NCBI GenBank assembly: GCA_022925895.1
Contig: JAKSYS010000671.1
Span: 1 to 33,765, forward strand
Length of the DNA: 33,765 nt
Direction of reading: 5' to 3'
DNA from: Fragilaria crotonensis
Taxonomy: Eukaryota; Bacillariophyta; Fragilariophyceae; Fragilariales; Fragilariaceae
The position numbers and the translations under genes were made by a program. Below are positions 20,843-30,095 of the stretch, in pieces (position 1 is the first letter of the stretch; the number at the start of each line of letters is the position of its first letter). The notes beneath the pieces are model-generated. The model saw only the letters and a program-made list of their open reading frames with translations, searched no databases and had not been told where the DNA came from.

Positions 20843-21444
20843 CTACCACCTAAAAAGTGCCTGGAGCCGTTTCGACCGCTGGAGCCGTTAAACGGGGTTT
20901 TTTCGACTCCTCCTACAAATAAGTCACTCAATTTCAAGAAATTGATGGCCCTTGCTATGGCTGTTTTGATCTCTGATATGCAATACAACAAAGTCTTCTG
21001 GAGTGGTGAACAAACCGATTAGAAACTGTTGTTGTAAACATCACTGGAAGTTGAGGGCTTGCAATTTTTCACCCCTTCGGATTTTCACCCCATTGATCAC
21101 GTACCACCAATAGGGAAAAACTCTGTAGTGGTAGAAAACAAGTACAAAAAAGCATAGTTGAATGGGGTGAAAAATCTCAACCGATGCCTAAAAAATGTCT
21201 TAAGGTATGTATACATTTAAATGAAGTGCCTGGATCTGATAACTGCTAAAATGAGCGTCACAAGCTCAGTGACAACTTCATCAATTCTTGCTCTGGTAAA
21301 AGAAATGATTAATGTTCTGGATAGCCAAGAACATCACACAGCATTTGTAAACAAACAAAATTGAAATCAAAGCATTTTTGAGCAAGATATCTTTAGTCCA
21401 CATTGGGGTGAAAGTAACGGCTCCAGGCACTTTTTATGTGGTAG
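20843..21444. mobile_element. 602-bp non-autonomous element with 29-bp terminal inverted repeats (MITE-like)
   Basis: The left end (20843-20871) begins CTACCACCTAAAAAG and continues TGCCTGGAGCCGTT. The right end (21416-21444) is its reverse complement with one mismatch (C to A at the ninth base). The interior has no coding capacity and repeats the words GGAGCCGTT (20864, 20881) and TTTTCACCCC/GGGGTGAAA on both strands (21067-21420), giving sub-terminal inverted repeats. No exact target-site duplication is visible (flanks AGAGTTG and TAGTGTAGTTTG). The structure is that of a cut-and-paste transposon derivative; the superfamily cannot be told. Confidence 0.72.
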
Positions 21445-23319
21445 TAGTGTAGTTTGCTATTTATTTTTTACTGTCCACCTGTGCTTCCGTCACGTCGAAG
21501 CAACGTTGTTCTTCATTAACTGTGACCTGCACCATCAATTATCTTCTGATTGAAGAAATCGGATTATCTTGTGATTGAAGAAACACCCGTGTGCAGCATT
21601 GATAGCTCTAATTAATGAGCATGAGCACAAGGAGTGATTGCACTCTCAACGCACGCGGGAAACCAAATCCTTCGACTTTAATCGTTTTTATGTAGCGTGC
21701 GCCGCACGGTTTTCGCAATGCACAACTTTCTTGGAGAAAATGAAGCTTCTGAAAAATGCATCCTGCTTTCATTGGCGTGATTCTTGGCTTAGCTGTTGCC
21801 TCCATTGCGATCCTTGATGGTGTGAGGTATGCCTGTATTTACTACTAGTACTACACAAACATGACGAAGATCGTCACCGATGTCCGAGATAGCTCCTGCG
21901 TTCTTTGGCACTCTTAGTGGGATCCTCCTCACTTTTGAAAATTCACTACAACATGAATTGAGGTCCTCTGAAACAGATGCTCTGCCTCGTAGAGACATCC
22001 ATGAATGGAAAGCAAGGCACCAAAGCTTCCTTCTTTGTCAACAGACAAGATTTCTCCGACTCTGGTTCCAGACCAACCTATCAAAATGACATCCCTTCAC
22101 ATGACACTTTCCTTGTTTGCATCTGGATCAGAGATGCAATCTTTTCCCCCAAGTTTCGCCATTTTGATCACCATCTAGGACGTTTCCCACCATTTCCCAA
22201 TATTCCGAATCATCAAAGTGTTAGGGCTTCTGTCTTGGCACTGTCGATAGTTGACTATGTTCCCTTCAATGTGAACGACCACAACACACCAGAATTGCTA
22301 ATCAATTGCGCGACATGATGACCGACTGATCAAAGAAAGCACCTCCTTGCTTTGTGAATATCCGTCCCAAGTGATAGACTCGAACGACAACGTCACCCCG
22401 GTACTTGTAGCTTTTGAAAGGACCTTAATGCTTAATGGCGTACTAGCTATAATCATGACAAAAATCAGTTGCAGAATTTTTCTTCTGGGTTCAGTGGTGA
22501 CGTGGTGACTGGTGGCAGGAACGCACAAACTGTCAACGATTCAGAACTCACCGTTGTTGAGAATTCCAAGTTCCAAATTCCGACGAGGTCATTGGTCATC
22601 GGATTCAAATACTGTATCGTAGTAATGTATTCAGTAGTGTTTGATACAGTACCAAATCGTAGTACTATTGTATGAATTGTGAGCTTATTGATTTGCTGAC
22701 TCCAAACAATCAATTCAAAGGTGAGTTCTCATTGAGACCTCCAACCAAATAATTCTCTGTAGCCTTTACACAATTTAAATCCCATTCAACACAAATGCAA
22801 TCCCACTAAATATAGGAACTTCAGCAATTCAATCCCACTGGTTGACACCTTCAACAAAAGTGACTTCAATATATCTTTATGTTTGGTTGGAACTGTAGTC
22901 CAACCAACATCATTGGCATCCTGTATTTCATGATCAACATAACAGGTAGCTCTGGCATTAGTACTGTCGTGCGTAGCTTACCGTGCTTCAGGTACAGTAG
23001 CACTCGACACCGTGTCAGTGCTGGCACAGTAGAGCTTGACAACTGTTGTTGATTTGAACTTCGACTGCAGTTTAGTCATGGTTGAGAGTTGAGAACTAGA
23101 TGTGTGCCGGCGATGTCTGAATGTACTCATCGTATAACTTACAAAAGTGGCTGTACTCCAGCATATTCAACATTGTAGTTTTTATATACAACAACAGCCA
23201 CCGTTTCAATATAGGCCGGACCTCCTGTTTTCGACAGGATCTATGACTTCGCGGCCGCCAAGGTATATATGTAGCGTGAAGTGTGTCGTGGTGTGTGCTA
23301 GTTGAGTGTTGTAGAGTGT

Positions 23320-23491
23320 GGATTCCATGGGAGAATGCAGTGAAATGACATCAGTCCTCATGACGTCACTCTACTGAGCCCTTAAGGTTCTCCCTACGGT
23401 CATACAGTACTCCAGTAAGACAGTAGTGGAAAGAGATCATGGTGATTGGTACTACAGCTTGACGTCATTTCACTGCATTCTAATCGGATCC
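23320..23491. repeat. 172-bp inverted-repeat structure with TGACGTCA sites
   Basis: The arm 23332-23353 (AGAATGCAGTGAAATGACATC...) is repeated inverted at 23460-23481 with one mismatch in 22 bases. The outer flanks GGATTCC and GGATCC extend the symmetry. Two perfect TGACGTCA octamers lie at 23361 and 23460. It may be a small MITE or a regulatory hairpin. There is no clear target duplication. Confidence 0.65.
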
Positions 23492-23967
23492 GTGAAGTAG
23501 TGTGTAGTGTGTACGGTAGTGTGTGGTCTGTAGTTACGTAGTTCTCCGATAGTGTGTAGTAACGTTGTGATCGGTGTTGGCGGTACTGTATGCATAGTGG
23601 CGCTGTACAATGCTGCCGCGCACGCCAACCTCTGGGGTGAGGTGCCCACCGTTGCTCGTGTACCGGGGTGACGCCTTAGAGCATGCCCACTCGTGGCACT
23701 ATTTTTTTGTGACCCTTTTCCGTATAGCGCCTTTAAAAGCTTATTCTGGATATTTCCGATGTGTCCAAGTGCCCTCCGATCCCCACCGGTGGCGCTATTT
23801 CACTTCGGTTTGGGATGAAAACGGGCGCGCGCCATACAATATTTGACTCGAGCAGTACAGTTCATGTACCATATGCAAATCATATACTCGCAGTTCATTC
23901 ATTCTTTCGTCTCTCGTCGTCATCTCCATTCTGGCTCCCTCGTCGCCAGCTTCGCCCCTTGGTCAAA

Positions 23968-24502
23968 ATGGATATCATACCTCCAACTGCTGCTGTTGCT
24001 GCTGGGCGTGCAAGAGGCCAGCCAAACTTCAAGGTTGCAGAAGACGTGATGCTTGTTAAGGCGTATGTTGTCGTCACGACAAACGCCGCAATCGCCACCG
24101 ATCAGAATGGATCGATGTTTTGGGATAAGGTCCAACTCGGCTTCATCCAGCACGGTGGTGGTGCTGGACGCACTTCCGGCTCCCTCCCAGAACCGCTATA
24201 ACAAGACCATCCAAATGGAAGTCAACAAATTCATCGGTATGCTGACGAATACTCTCCGTGAAGATCATAGTGGATGGGCTCTTGAAGACTACACCCACGA
24301 TGCCAAGAGGAGGTTCCTTGCAAAGTTCCAGAAGCCGTTTAAGCATGAAATGTGCTACGGCGTCCTCAAGGCGGCACTTACGAAGTTTGCGATTGACAAG
24401 AACGGCCGCTGTTCATCCGCGTGTCCGGCGTGCAATTTTCTTTTGCGACGACGACAACGCACCGGCGCCTGATGCCAATGTCGATGTCAACATCAGAAGG
24501 TG
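23968..24502 (+). pseudogene. Myb/SANT-like DNA-binding protein, frameshifted
   Basis: From the ATG at 23968 the frame reads PNFKVAEDVMLVKAYVVVT then NGSMFWDKVQLGF, the pattern of the trihelix/Myb-SANT-like proteins that accompany PIF/Harbinger transposases and are abundant in stramenopile genomes. It stops at 24201, but one base on in phase the homologous continuation appears: QNRYNKTIQMEVNKFIGML, then HSGWALEDY and KHEMCYGVLKA. The shift fits one extra C in the CCC run near 24190. A second shift near 24400-24430 moves to a frame with CDDDNAPAPDANVDVN. No transposase lies next to it. It may be a real DNA-binding gene with sequencing errors, but two shifts favour decay. Confidence 0.6.
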
Positions 24503-24923
24503 GGATATGTTAACTATTTTTTTAAGCTTTGAATTGTTACCGGATAATGACATCCCTATCGCAAGTTCTTCACATGAATGTTAAGTGGCTAACACATATG
24601 TTGTCTCAAACATATATTGTATCTTTTCACAATATAGATGCAATATTATATTCACTATGTGACACATATTGTTACATATCAAATAGTGTATCAACATATT
24701 TGTTTAAATTAAGTACTTATAAAGAATCACATATGGCGATATCATGCTATATCTTGAACATATATTTTGTCGAGTTACCATATATATTTGTTCTTTACGC
24801 ATTGCGGTGTTCTCATTTCAGCATACATTGTATCAACCTAGCCATTTGTTTTCATACAATTCACCATTTTAATGCGTTTAATGAACTATGGCTGCCAGCA
24901 GCAGCTGTCGCAATCACAAGCAA
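24503..24923. other. AT-rich spacer between convergent Myb-like and A1 pseudogenes
   Basis: Contains many ACATAT/ATATTGT-type words and no gene. Its last 110 bases resemble the 3' flank of A2 (shared word order CATTGC...AGCCATTTGTTTT against CATTGC...AGCCATTTATTTTT), so part is a duplicated 3' UTR. Confidence 0.55.
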
Positions 24924-26672
24924 CTACGACTCATTTTCGTCATCCGAGTCCCATGCTGCCTCCACAGGTACCTTTGCTACCGCTGTTTCCAATGCATTGT
25001 TGTCAGCACCAGTACCGTCGTGCTGTTCTTGCCGCTCATCGCCACGGGCATTCTTCAATCCTGCCCGTGTCCTGCAGAATGCCAGCAGCTCACGTTCCAT
25101 GTCTTTTGACTGCGGGCATGCCCTGTTCTCTTTAACCATTATGCGCAGTGCATTGAACTGTCTTATTCCGTCATTGCTCCACCCACCATACTTGCAGGTT
25201 CCTTTTTTCTTTTCAGTGTACTTTCCCTTGTCTCTTTGTTTTCTTCGTCGTCATATTCTGCCCATCATCTGCTTCCGTTGGGTTGTCTTTGTCAACCAAC
25301 TCCGTGCCGTTTTCCATTTTCCAAATAGTTGTCAATCAGCAACAATGCAAGCGCTTCGTCACTTGTTGTCACCATTTTCGAATTGTCGCTGTGCCGCGCC
25401 TCCGATACAAGCATTGTTTTCTTCGCGATTCTCCACGCATTTGCACCACATACACTCCAAGAAGTTATTGAAGAAGAAGAAGGCCCTTTTCTCCCTGTCT
25501 GATGTTGCTGTCCTAAGCACAGAATTCTTCAAACGTGAAGAAGTCTTCGCCGCGTGTTTTGAAATCCTTATTGATTGCGCCCCGAACAATTCTGAGACCA
25601 GCTTGTTCACACGTACTCCTTTTCTGGTTCAACGCTGTATTGAAACATTTCGTATGTCAACTGAAAAAGGAAATGATTTTTGGCTTTTGATTTCAAGCAC
25701 CTTTGAAACGCCCTTGAACATAACTGGACTGTTAACAAACTTACATCGACGGAACAACTCGTTTTTGACATATATCACAATTCGATTTCTCACGTGCTTC
25801 TCTTCTCGTGGCGGCGCATTGGACTCATCGTCATTGCATACATCGTGCTGAACATGCGTAGACGACACCTTCTTCTTCGCCGTTGGAGTATCATTGTCAT
25901 CTGGAGGATCCTCCGCGCCTTCCTGGGCACAGTGGTTCAACTCCTGACCAAGACGTCGTCTTGCATCCATTGCTGTTTTCCCGACATCCCTAACAAGAAA
26001 CTGATCCATTCTGCGAACAGAGTCGTCATCATCTGACATGTCATGTGTCACCACGTTGTTGTCATCACCCGCATTACTTTTCCCCTCATCCTCCCTGTCA
26101 TCATCTGATTCGGACTCTTCATCGTCAACCTCTTCAAACTCTTCATCGTCAACCTCTTCAACTGAGTAAGAGGAGTCATCTATTTCCTCAGGAGCGTTCC
26201 TTCTGCTCACCACCACCACCTTTTTTGGTGCCACTTTCCTCCTCTTCTTCTTACCACGAGGAGGGACAACACGTCGTTTGCGTCCCTTTGCAGTGATCTG
26301 CACTGGGTCTGGGTTAACTGCTGTCGCGATCTGCACTGGTGGGTCCGGGTTAACTGCAGTCGTCGATGCTTTAACAGATTTAGCTGCAGATTTAGCCGCA
26401 GATTTAGCCGCAGATTTAGCCGCAGATTTAGCCGCAGATTTAGCGGCAGATTTAGCCGCAGATTTAGCCGCAGATTTAGCCGCAGATTTAGCAGCTGCTT
26501 TAGCAGCTTTAACAGCTTCAGCCTTTTGCTGTTCCGCCATCTCATTCCTCTTGGCTCTTGTTGTCGGTGTTTCAAGTTCGGCGTTCTTTGTATTGTTCTT
26601 GGTCGCGCGTGGAGGCGTGGTCCGAGTAGCCACTGAAGGTTGCTTCGTTGGAGGTATAGTTTTCTTCGGCAT
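24924..26672 (-). pseudogene. Module copy 1, gene A1: Lys/Ala-repeat protein, frameshifted homologue of A2
   Basis: The likely ATG is at 26672 (MPKKTIPPTK), because the following ATRTTPPR matches ATRTSPR at the head of A2. Next come a (AAKS)-repeat tail, basic runs GRKRR and RGKKKRRK, and an acidic Glu/Asp segment. The conserved domain starts as VKNELFRRCKFVNSPVMF (A2: VKTEVFRRIKFINSDAMF), but the frame ends at 25629. Homology goes on in other frames: FNTALNQKRSTCEQAG, then SDREKRAFFFFNNFLEC, and finally GKYTEKKKGTCKYGGWS to VEAAWDSDD, stopping at 24924. At least two frameshifts make this a pseudogene. Function is unknown; the N-terminus looks like a DNA-binding, histone-H1-like tail. Transcripts from A1 and B1 would start only 105 bp apart. 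Confidence 0.7.
26377..26496. repeat. 12-bp tandem repeat encoding (KSAA)n inside A1
   Basis: Ten consecutive units of GATTTAGCCGCA (first and last slightly changed). Read on the minus strand it gives repeated Ala-Ala-Lys-Ser, like the tail of linker histone H1. The unit is in frame, so copy number can vary without breaking the gene. A2 lacks it. Confidence 0.92.
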
Positions 26673-26777
26673 GAGGAATGAATCAAAATGTAAGAAGAAG
26701 CAAGCAAGGGTTAGAATAGCGGTCTCAGTGGTTGTATCAATTTGCAGCAAGTATGAGACGACTTGTAATTTTGGGTG

Positions 26778-27913
26778 ATGAATTCGTTGTTGTCCATGGC
26801 CGTTGTTCCGGAGGCGAGGAGTGCGTTCCGGCAAAGGTTCAGGACGGCGAGCGGGGTTGGGTGCAATGAATTCTTGTGTCGGACTCCGATCAGTGTCGTT
26901 GCCGAAGCTTTCGGATGTAAGCCGTTTCGACTGCGTTCGGCTGCCGACATGTTCCCGGACGAGTCTGGACTCCAGTCGGAGTTCCTCAACGAGTTTTACG
27001 TGATGGACGTGGTCCTCAACCGGGCTCCTTCGCCGGCCGCAGTATCAAACGGTTGTGGGAAGGCGGGGGAGTGTGGCGGTGTCCACTCTTCTGACGTCAA
27101 TTTTGATGAAGTTCGTCACGTCCTGTCCCGCAAACCAGAAGATGCTGGCCCTGCCATGGATTATTTCTACAGGACGGCGTAAGACCAGATGGAAGAACCA
27201 AGTTCCACGGTATGGCAGTGAAGCTTGGCCATGGTGTGGCCATCAGCTGGGATGGCAGAGTTGTCCGACACTGCACGTCTGTTTCCTGTCCGGATGGGAA
27301 GGAATTTGGGTTTGTGACCAGGGGGAGGGACTCTTCCTTCCGGAACCATCTTTACGGAACGTTCACGGCTGCAAAGGAGAAAATTGTGAAGGCTGGGCGG
27401 GCCTTGTGTGCTGCCGGTTACTGTCCCCCCGGGGCGCCCTCTCCGGCTGGCTCGAAGAGAGCTAGCAGGAAGCGACAAAAGAAGAGGGGGAGGAGACCCC
27501 GCCGGAGGGGCAGCCCTCGGGTTGAAGCCGGGGGTGCCGCGGCCACGGAGCCTGGTTGGCAAGCCGGCGGGTTGGCGTCTGCTGAGGCGGCTGTCGAGCT
27601 CCTGGACATCGGGCTGCCGCTGTGTTCGGAAGGTTCCGATGCCGTGCGGCGATTCCGTTCTGGCAAACGGGAACGTGATGTTGGTGATTCGCCGTCCCGT
27701 GCGGACGGGCGGGAGGACGGAGCCATTGGTGGCGGTGGTGGTGAGCTGCATTTTGGTTCTCGAAAACCAAACGTGGCGGTGAGTGCCGGAACACCCTGCG
27801 TGGGTGGACGGAAGGGAGATGGACGTTCAGCCGGTGACAGCATCAGAAGGTGCGAAATGTTTAGTCTTGTTTCACATGGTGAGACATACGTATATATGAC
27901 AACCGTTGGATAA
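26778..27913 (+). pseudogene. Module copy 1, gene B1: internally deleted homologue of B2
   Basis: ATG at 26778. The first part, LLSMAVVPEARSAFRQRF, CRTPISVVAEAFGCKPFRLR and NEFYVMDVVLNR, follows B2 closely up to DYFYRTA (27179). The next bases, in another frame, read RPDGRTKFHGMAVK and GHGVAISWDGRVVRHCTS, which match B2 about 390 residues further on. Some 1.16 kb equivalent to B2 31998-33155, including the HxD motif, is missing at a junction near 27180. NHLYGTFTAAKEKIV and a Lys/Arg-rich tail follow. The distal part (27420-27780) is markedly GC-rich beside AT-rich neighbours. If translated, it would be a short protein of the first 135 residues. It cannot be a full B enzyme. Confidence 0.75.
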
Positions 27914-28235
27914 CTAATAAACAAATATTTTGATATCAACAAAAAATGTTTGATTGTCACACGTATGTATTTTTATATGACAATATGTACAACATATACT
28001 GTTGTAAACCACTGTCTTTGATTACTCATCACACTTTCAATAAACAAATTTGTTTAGTTTCACCACATATGTATGGTCGCTTCTCAAACTAATTGTTCAA
28101 CTAAGTATTCAGTACCCACCAAGTATATTCTTGTTTGAAAATTGAATTGTCATTCGCATTGCTACTTCTAACAACATGTATTGTTTCCGATAAGCCATTT
28201 ATTTTTACGAACGCCGCATGTTTTGACACCAGTTC
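27914..28235. other. AT-rich spacer between convergent B1 and A2
   Basis: No gene. It has ACATAT/TATATGACA words and (A/T) runs similar in kind to 24503-24923. The stretch 28168-28224 resembles the 3' flank of A1. Confidence 0.5.
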
Positions 28236-30095
28236 TCAGTCGTCTAAGTCCCATGCTGCTTCAACAGGTAATGCCTCTGTTGCATCCAATGCATTTCCAG
28301 CACCCTGTTCATGTTGCGTGTCACCATCATTGACAAATCCCGCCTGAGCCATGCAAAAAGCCAGTAATTCACTTTCCATAACTTGTGCATGTTCGCTTGC
28401 TCTGTCCTCATGTACAAGATGGTAGAATTCATTGAAGCGCCTGGTTCCTTCACGGCTCCACCCACCATACTTGCAATGTCCACTTTTATTTGCCGTGTAC
28501 TTTCCCATGAGTCTTTCTTGTCCCTTCTTCTTCCTCCTCTTCCTTGACCTTTCGTTTTCCGCTCCCGTATTGTTATCTTCGCCGTCATTATCTGCAAGTG
28601 ACTCGGCATCCGCATCCCTTTCCATTGTTGTTTCTGTATCCGCAGCCCTCGTCAGTGAAGTCGACCACTTATCAATATAATTATCAATCAACAACAAACC
28701 AAAGGCTTCATCGCTTTTGGTGACAAGTTTGCGACCATCATCAGCTGCATCTGATACCAACATCAAGACCTTTGCCTTTCTCCAGTACCGTGCTCCACAC
28801 ACGCATTCCAAGAACGAGTCAAAGAACCAGAAGAATGCCCTTCGCTCCCTATCTGTTGTGGCTCTCCTGAGCTTACAGATTTCATCAATCGTAAAAAACT
28901 GTTCACCACGTTCTCTGAACTCAGTAAGGGTCCTCCTGACAATTTTTTTACCCGCTTGCTCACATGAACTCCTCTTTGTGTTCAAAGCATCATTGAAAGC
29001 ACTTTCATACAGCATCTGAAACCTTAAATGCTGGTGTCGTGGTACATTTTCGAAATCAATAACCAATTGAAATGCCTTTTGGAACATAGCATCACTGTTT
29101 ATGAATTTAATGCGGCGAAAGACCTCTGTTTTGACAAACTGTGTAATTCGAGTTGCAACATGTTTCTGTCGTTTTTTCACCGATTCCGTCTTCGACATGC
29201 CTCGAACCGAAATGTCACCGCCAATCTTCAGAAGCGACGCCTGGGTATATTTGTTTGGTGAATTTGACGTACCTTTCTGCTGTGAACTACTGTTCAACAC
29301 CTCACGTTCATCTGCAGCAGGTACATGTGTGGCCGCCCTGGCATTGCCCCGTGTGAATATCTCCATGCTGCTGTCATCTGATCCAGCAGATGACAAGTCT
29401 GAAGCATGTTTGTCGTTACCACCAGCATCGTTGTTGGGCGCCCCCTTGTCACCATCCTCGTCAGTGATGGATTCCTGTGCAGCATCCTCATTGTTGTCCT
29501 GCTCCTCATCATTGTCATCATTGTCCTCCTCATCATTGTCGTCATCCTTCTCCTCATCATCGTCATCAGCATCCTCATCGTCATCCTCGTCATTGTCCAT
29601 ATTTTTGTCATCCTCATACTCGGAATCATCATCATCGTCTACTTTCCTTGGTAAAGTTACAATAGTAACATTCGTTTCCGATGGTTTCGTCTTCCTCCTG
29701 ACAACACCAACACGTTTCCTCGTCTTATTCACCTCGACTGGGGGGGCGACAACCTCAGGCGTTTTCACCGGTTCCTCACTTGATTCTGGTGGTGCTTTTC
29801 TCTTGCCACCACCTGTACGTCGTGTCTTCTTTTGCGCAACGGTGTTGTCGACGCCAACGTCGACATCCCTGACATTTGGCTGCCCTCCGTTTTCAGCAGC
29901 TTGTGGTGGGGCGACCTCTGGCGTCTTCACAGGTTTGAGGGCGACTTTATCTTTTACAGCAGTTGTTGCACGAACCTGTTTTTCCTTGTTTCCCTTCCCA
30001 TTCTTCACGTTTGTTTTCAGAAGCTGCGGTGTCCTTTCCACTCTCTTGGGTGGTGGTTTGCGAGGTGAAGTCCGAGTTGCTGTGGCACCGCTCAT
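28236..30095 (-). CDS. Module copy 2, gene A2: uncharacterised protein with basic/acidic N-terminus and CKYGGWS domain
   Basis: 619 residues, ATG at 30095, no intron needed. Residues 1-150 are basic and Pro/Lys/Arg-rich (TSPRKPPPKR, KKTRRTGGGKRK). Residues about 155-250 are strongly acidic (long Asp/Glu runs). From about 300 the protein is globular-looking: FVKTEVFRRIKFINSDAMF, NTKRSSCEQAGKKIVRR, ATTDRERRAFFWFFDSFLEC, then DEAFGLLLIDNYIDKW. A further basic linker with RSRKRRKKK leads to GKYTANKSGHCKYGGWS and the C-terminal VEAAWDLDD. A1 preserves these same blocks, so they are the conserved core. I recognise no named domain. The composition suggests a chromatin- or DNA-associated protein. It is divergent from B2, 1.27 kb away. 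Confidence 0.7.
   Translation of the reverse strand: MSGATATRTSPRKPPPKRVERTPQLLKTNVKNGKGNKEKQVRATTAVKDKVALKPVKTPEVAPPQAAENGGQPNVRDVDVGVDNTVAQKKTRRTGGGKRKAPPESSEEPVKTPEVVAPPVEVNKTRKRVGVVRRKTKPSETNVTIVTLPRKVDDDDDSEYEDDKNMDNDEDDDEDADDDDEEKDDDNDEEDNDDNDEEQDNNEDAAQESITDEDGDKGAPNNDAGGNDKHASDLSSAGSDDSSMEIFTRGNARAATHVPAADEREVLNSSSQQKGTSNSPNKYTQASLLKIGGDISVRGMSKTESVKKRQKHVATRITQFVKTEVFRRIKFINSDAMFQKAFQLVIDFENVPRHQHLRFQMLYESAFNDALNTKRSSCEQAGKKIVRRTLTEFRERGEQFFTIDEICKLRRATTDRERRAFFWFFDSFLECVCGARYWRKAKVLMLVSDAADDGRKLVTKSDEAFGLLLIDNYIDKWSTSLTRAADTETTMERDADAESLADNDGEDNNTGAENERSRKRRKKKGQERLMGKYTANKSGHCKYGGWSREGTRRFNEFYHLVHEDRASEHAQVMESELLAFCMAQAGFVNDGDTQHEQGAGNALDATEALPVEAAWDLDD

Larger units (their letters stand above)
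20382..23967. other. 3.6-kb repeat-rich gap between SIT and the Myb-like pseudogene
   Basis: No intact gene is supportable. It contains an orphan exon-like segment, a 602-bp TIR element and a 172-bp inverted repeat, all listed separately. Short open frames at 21880-22318 and 22465-22713 show no family features and may be very old transposon remains. 23260-23600 is rich in GTGTAGTGTG-type words. Confidence 0.5.

Noticed and set aside
20830-21460. Target-site duplication of the TIR element
   Set aside because: AGTTG-like words occur on both sides but not as an exact repeat adjacent to the TIRs.
24529-25851. 440-codon plus-strand open frame
   Set aside because: It lies antisense to A1, whose homology to A2 shows the coding strand is minus; the plus frame has no family features.
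26377-26496. CRISPR-like array
   Set aside because: The 12-bp units are contiguous with no spacers and are coding; this is a minisatellite.
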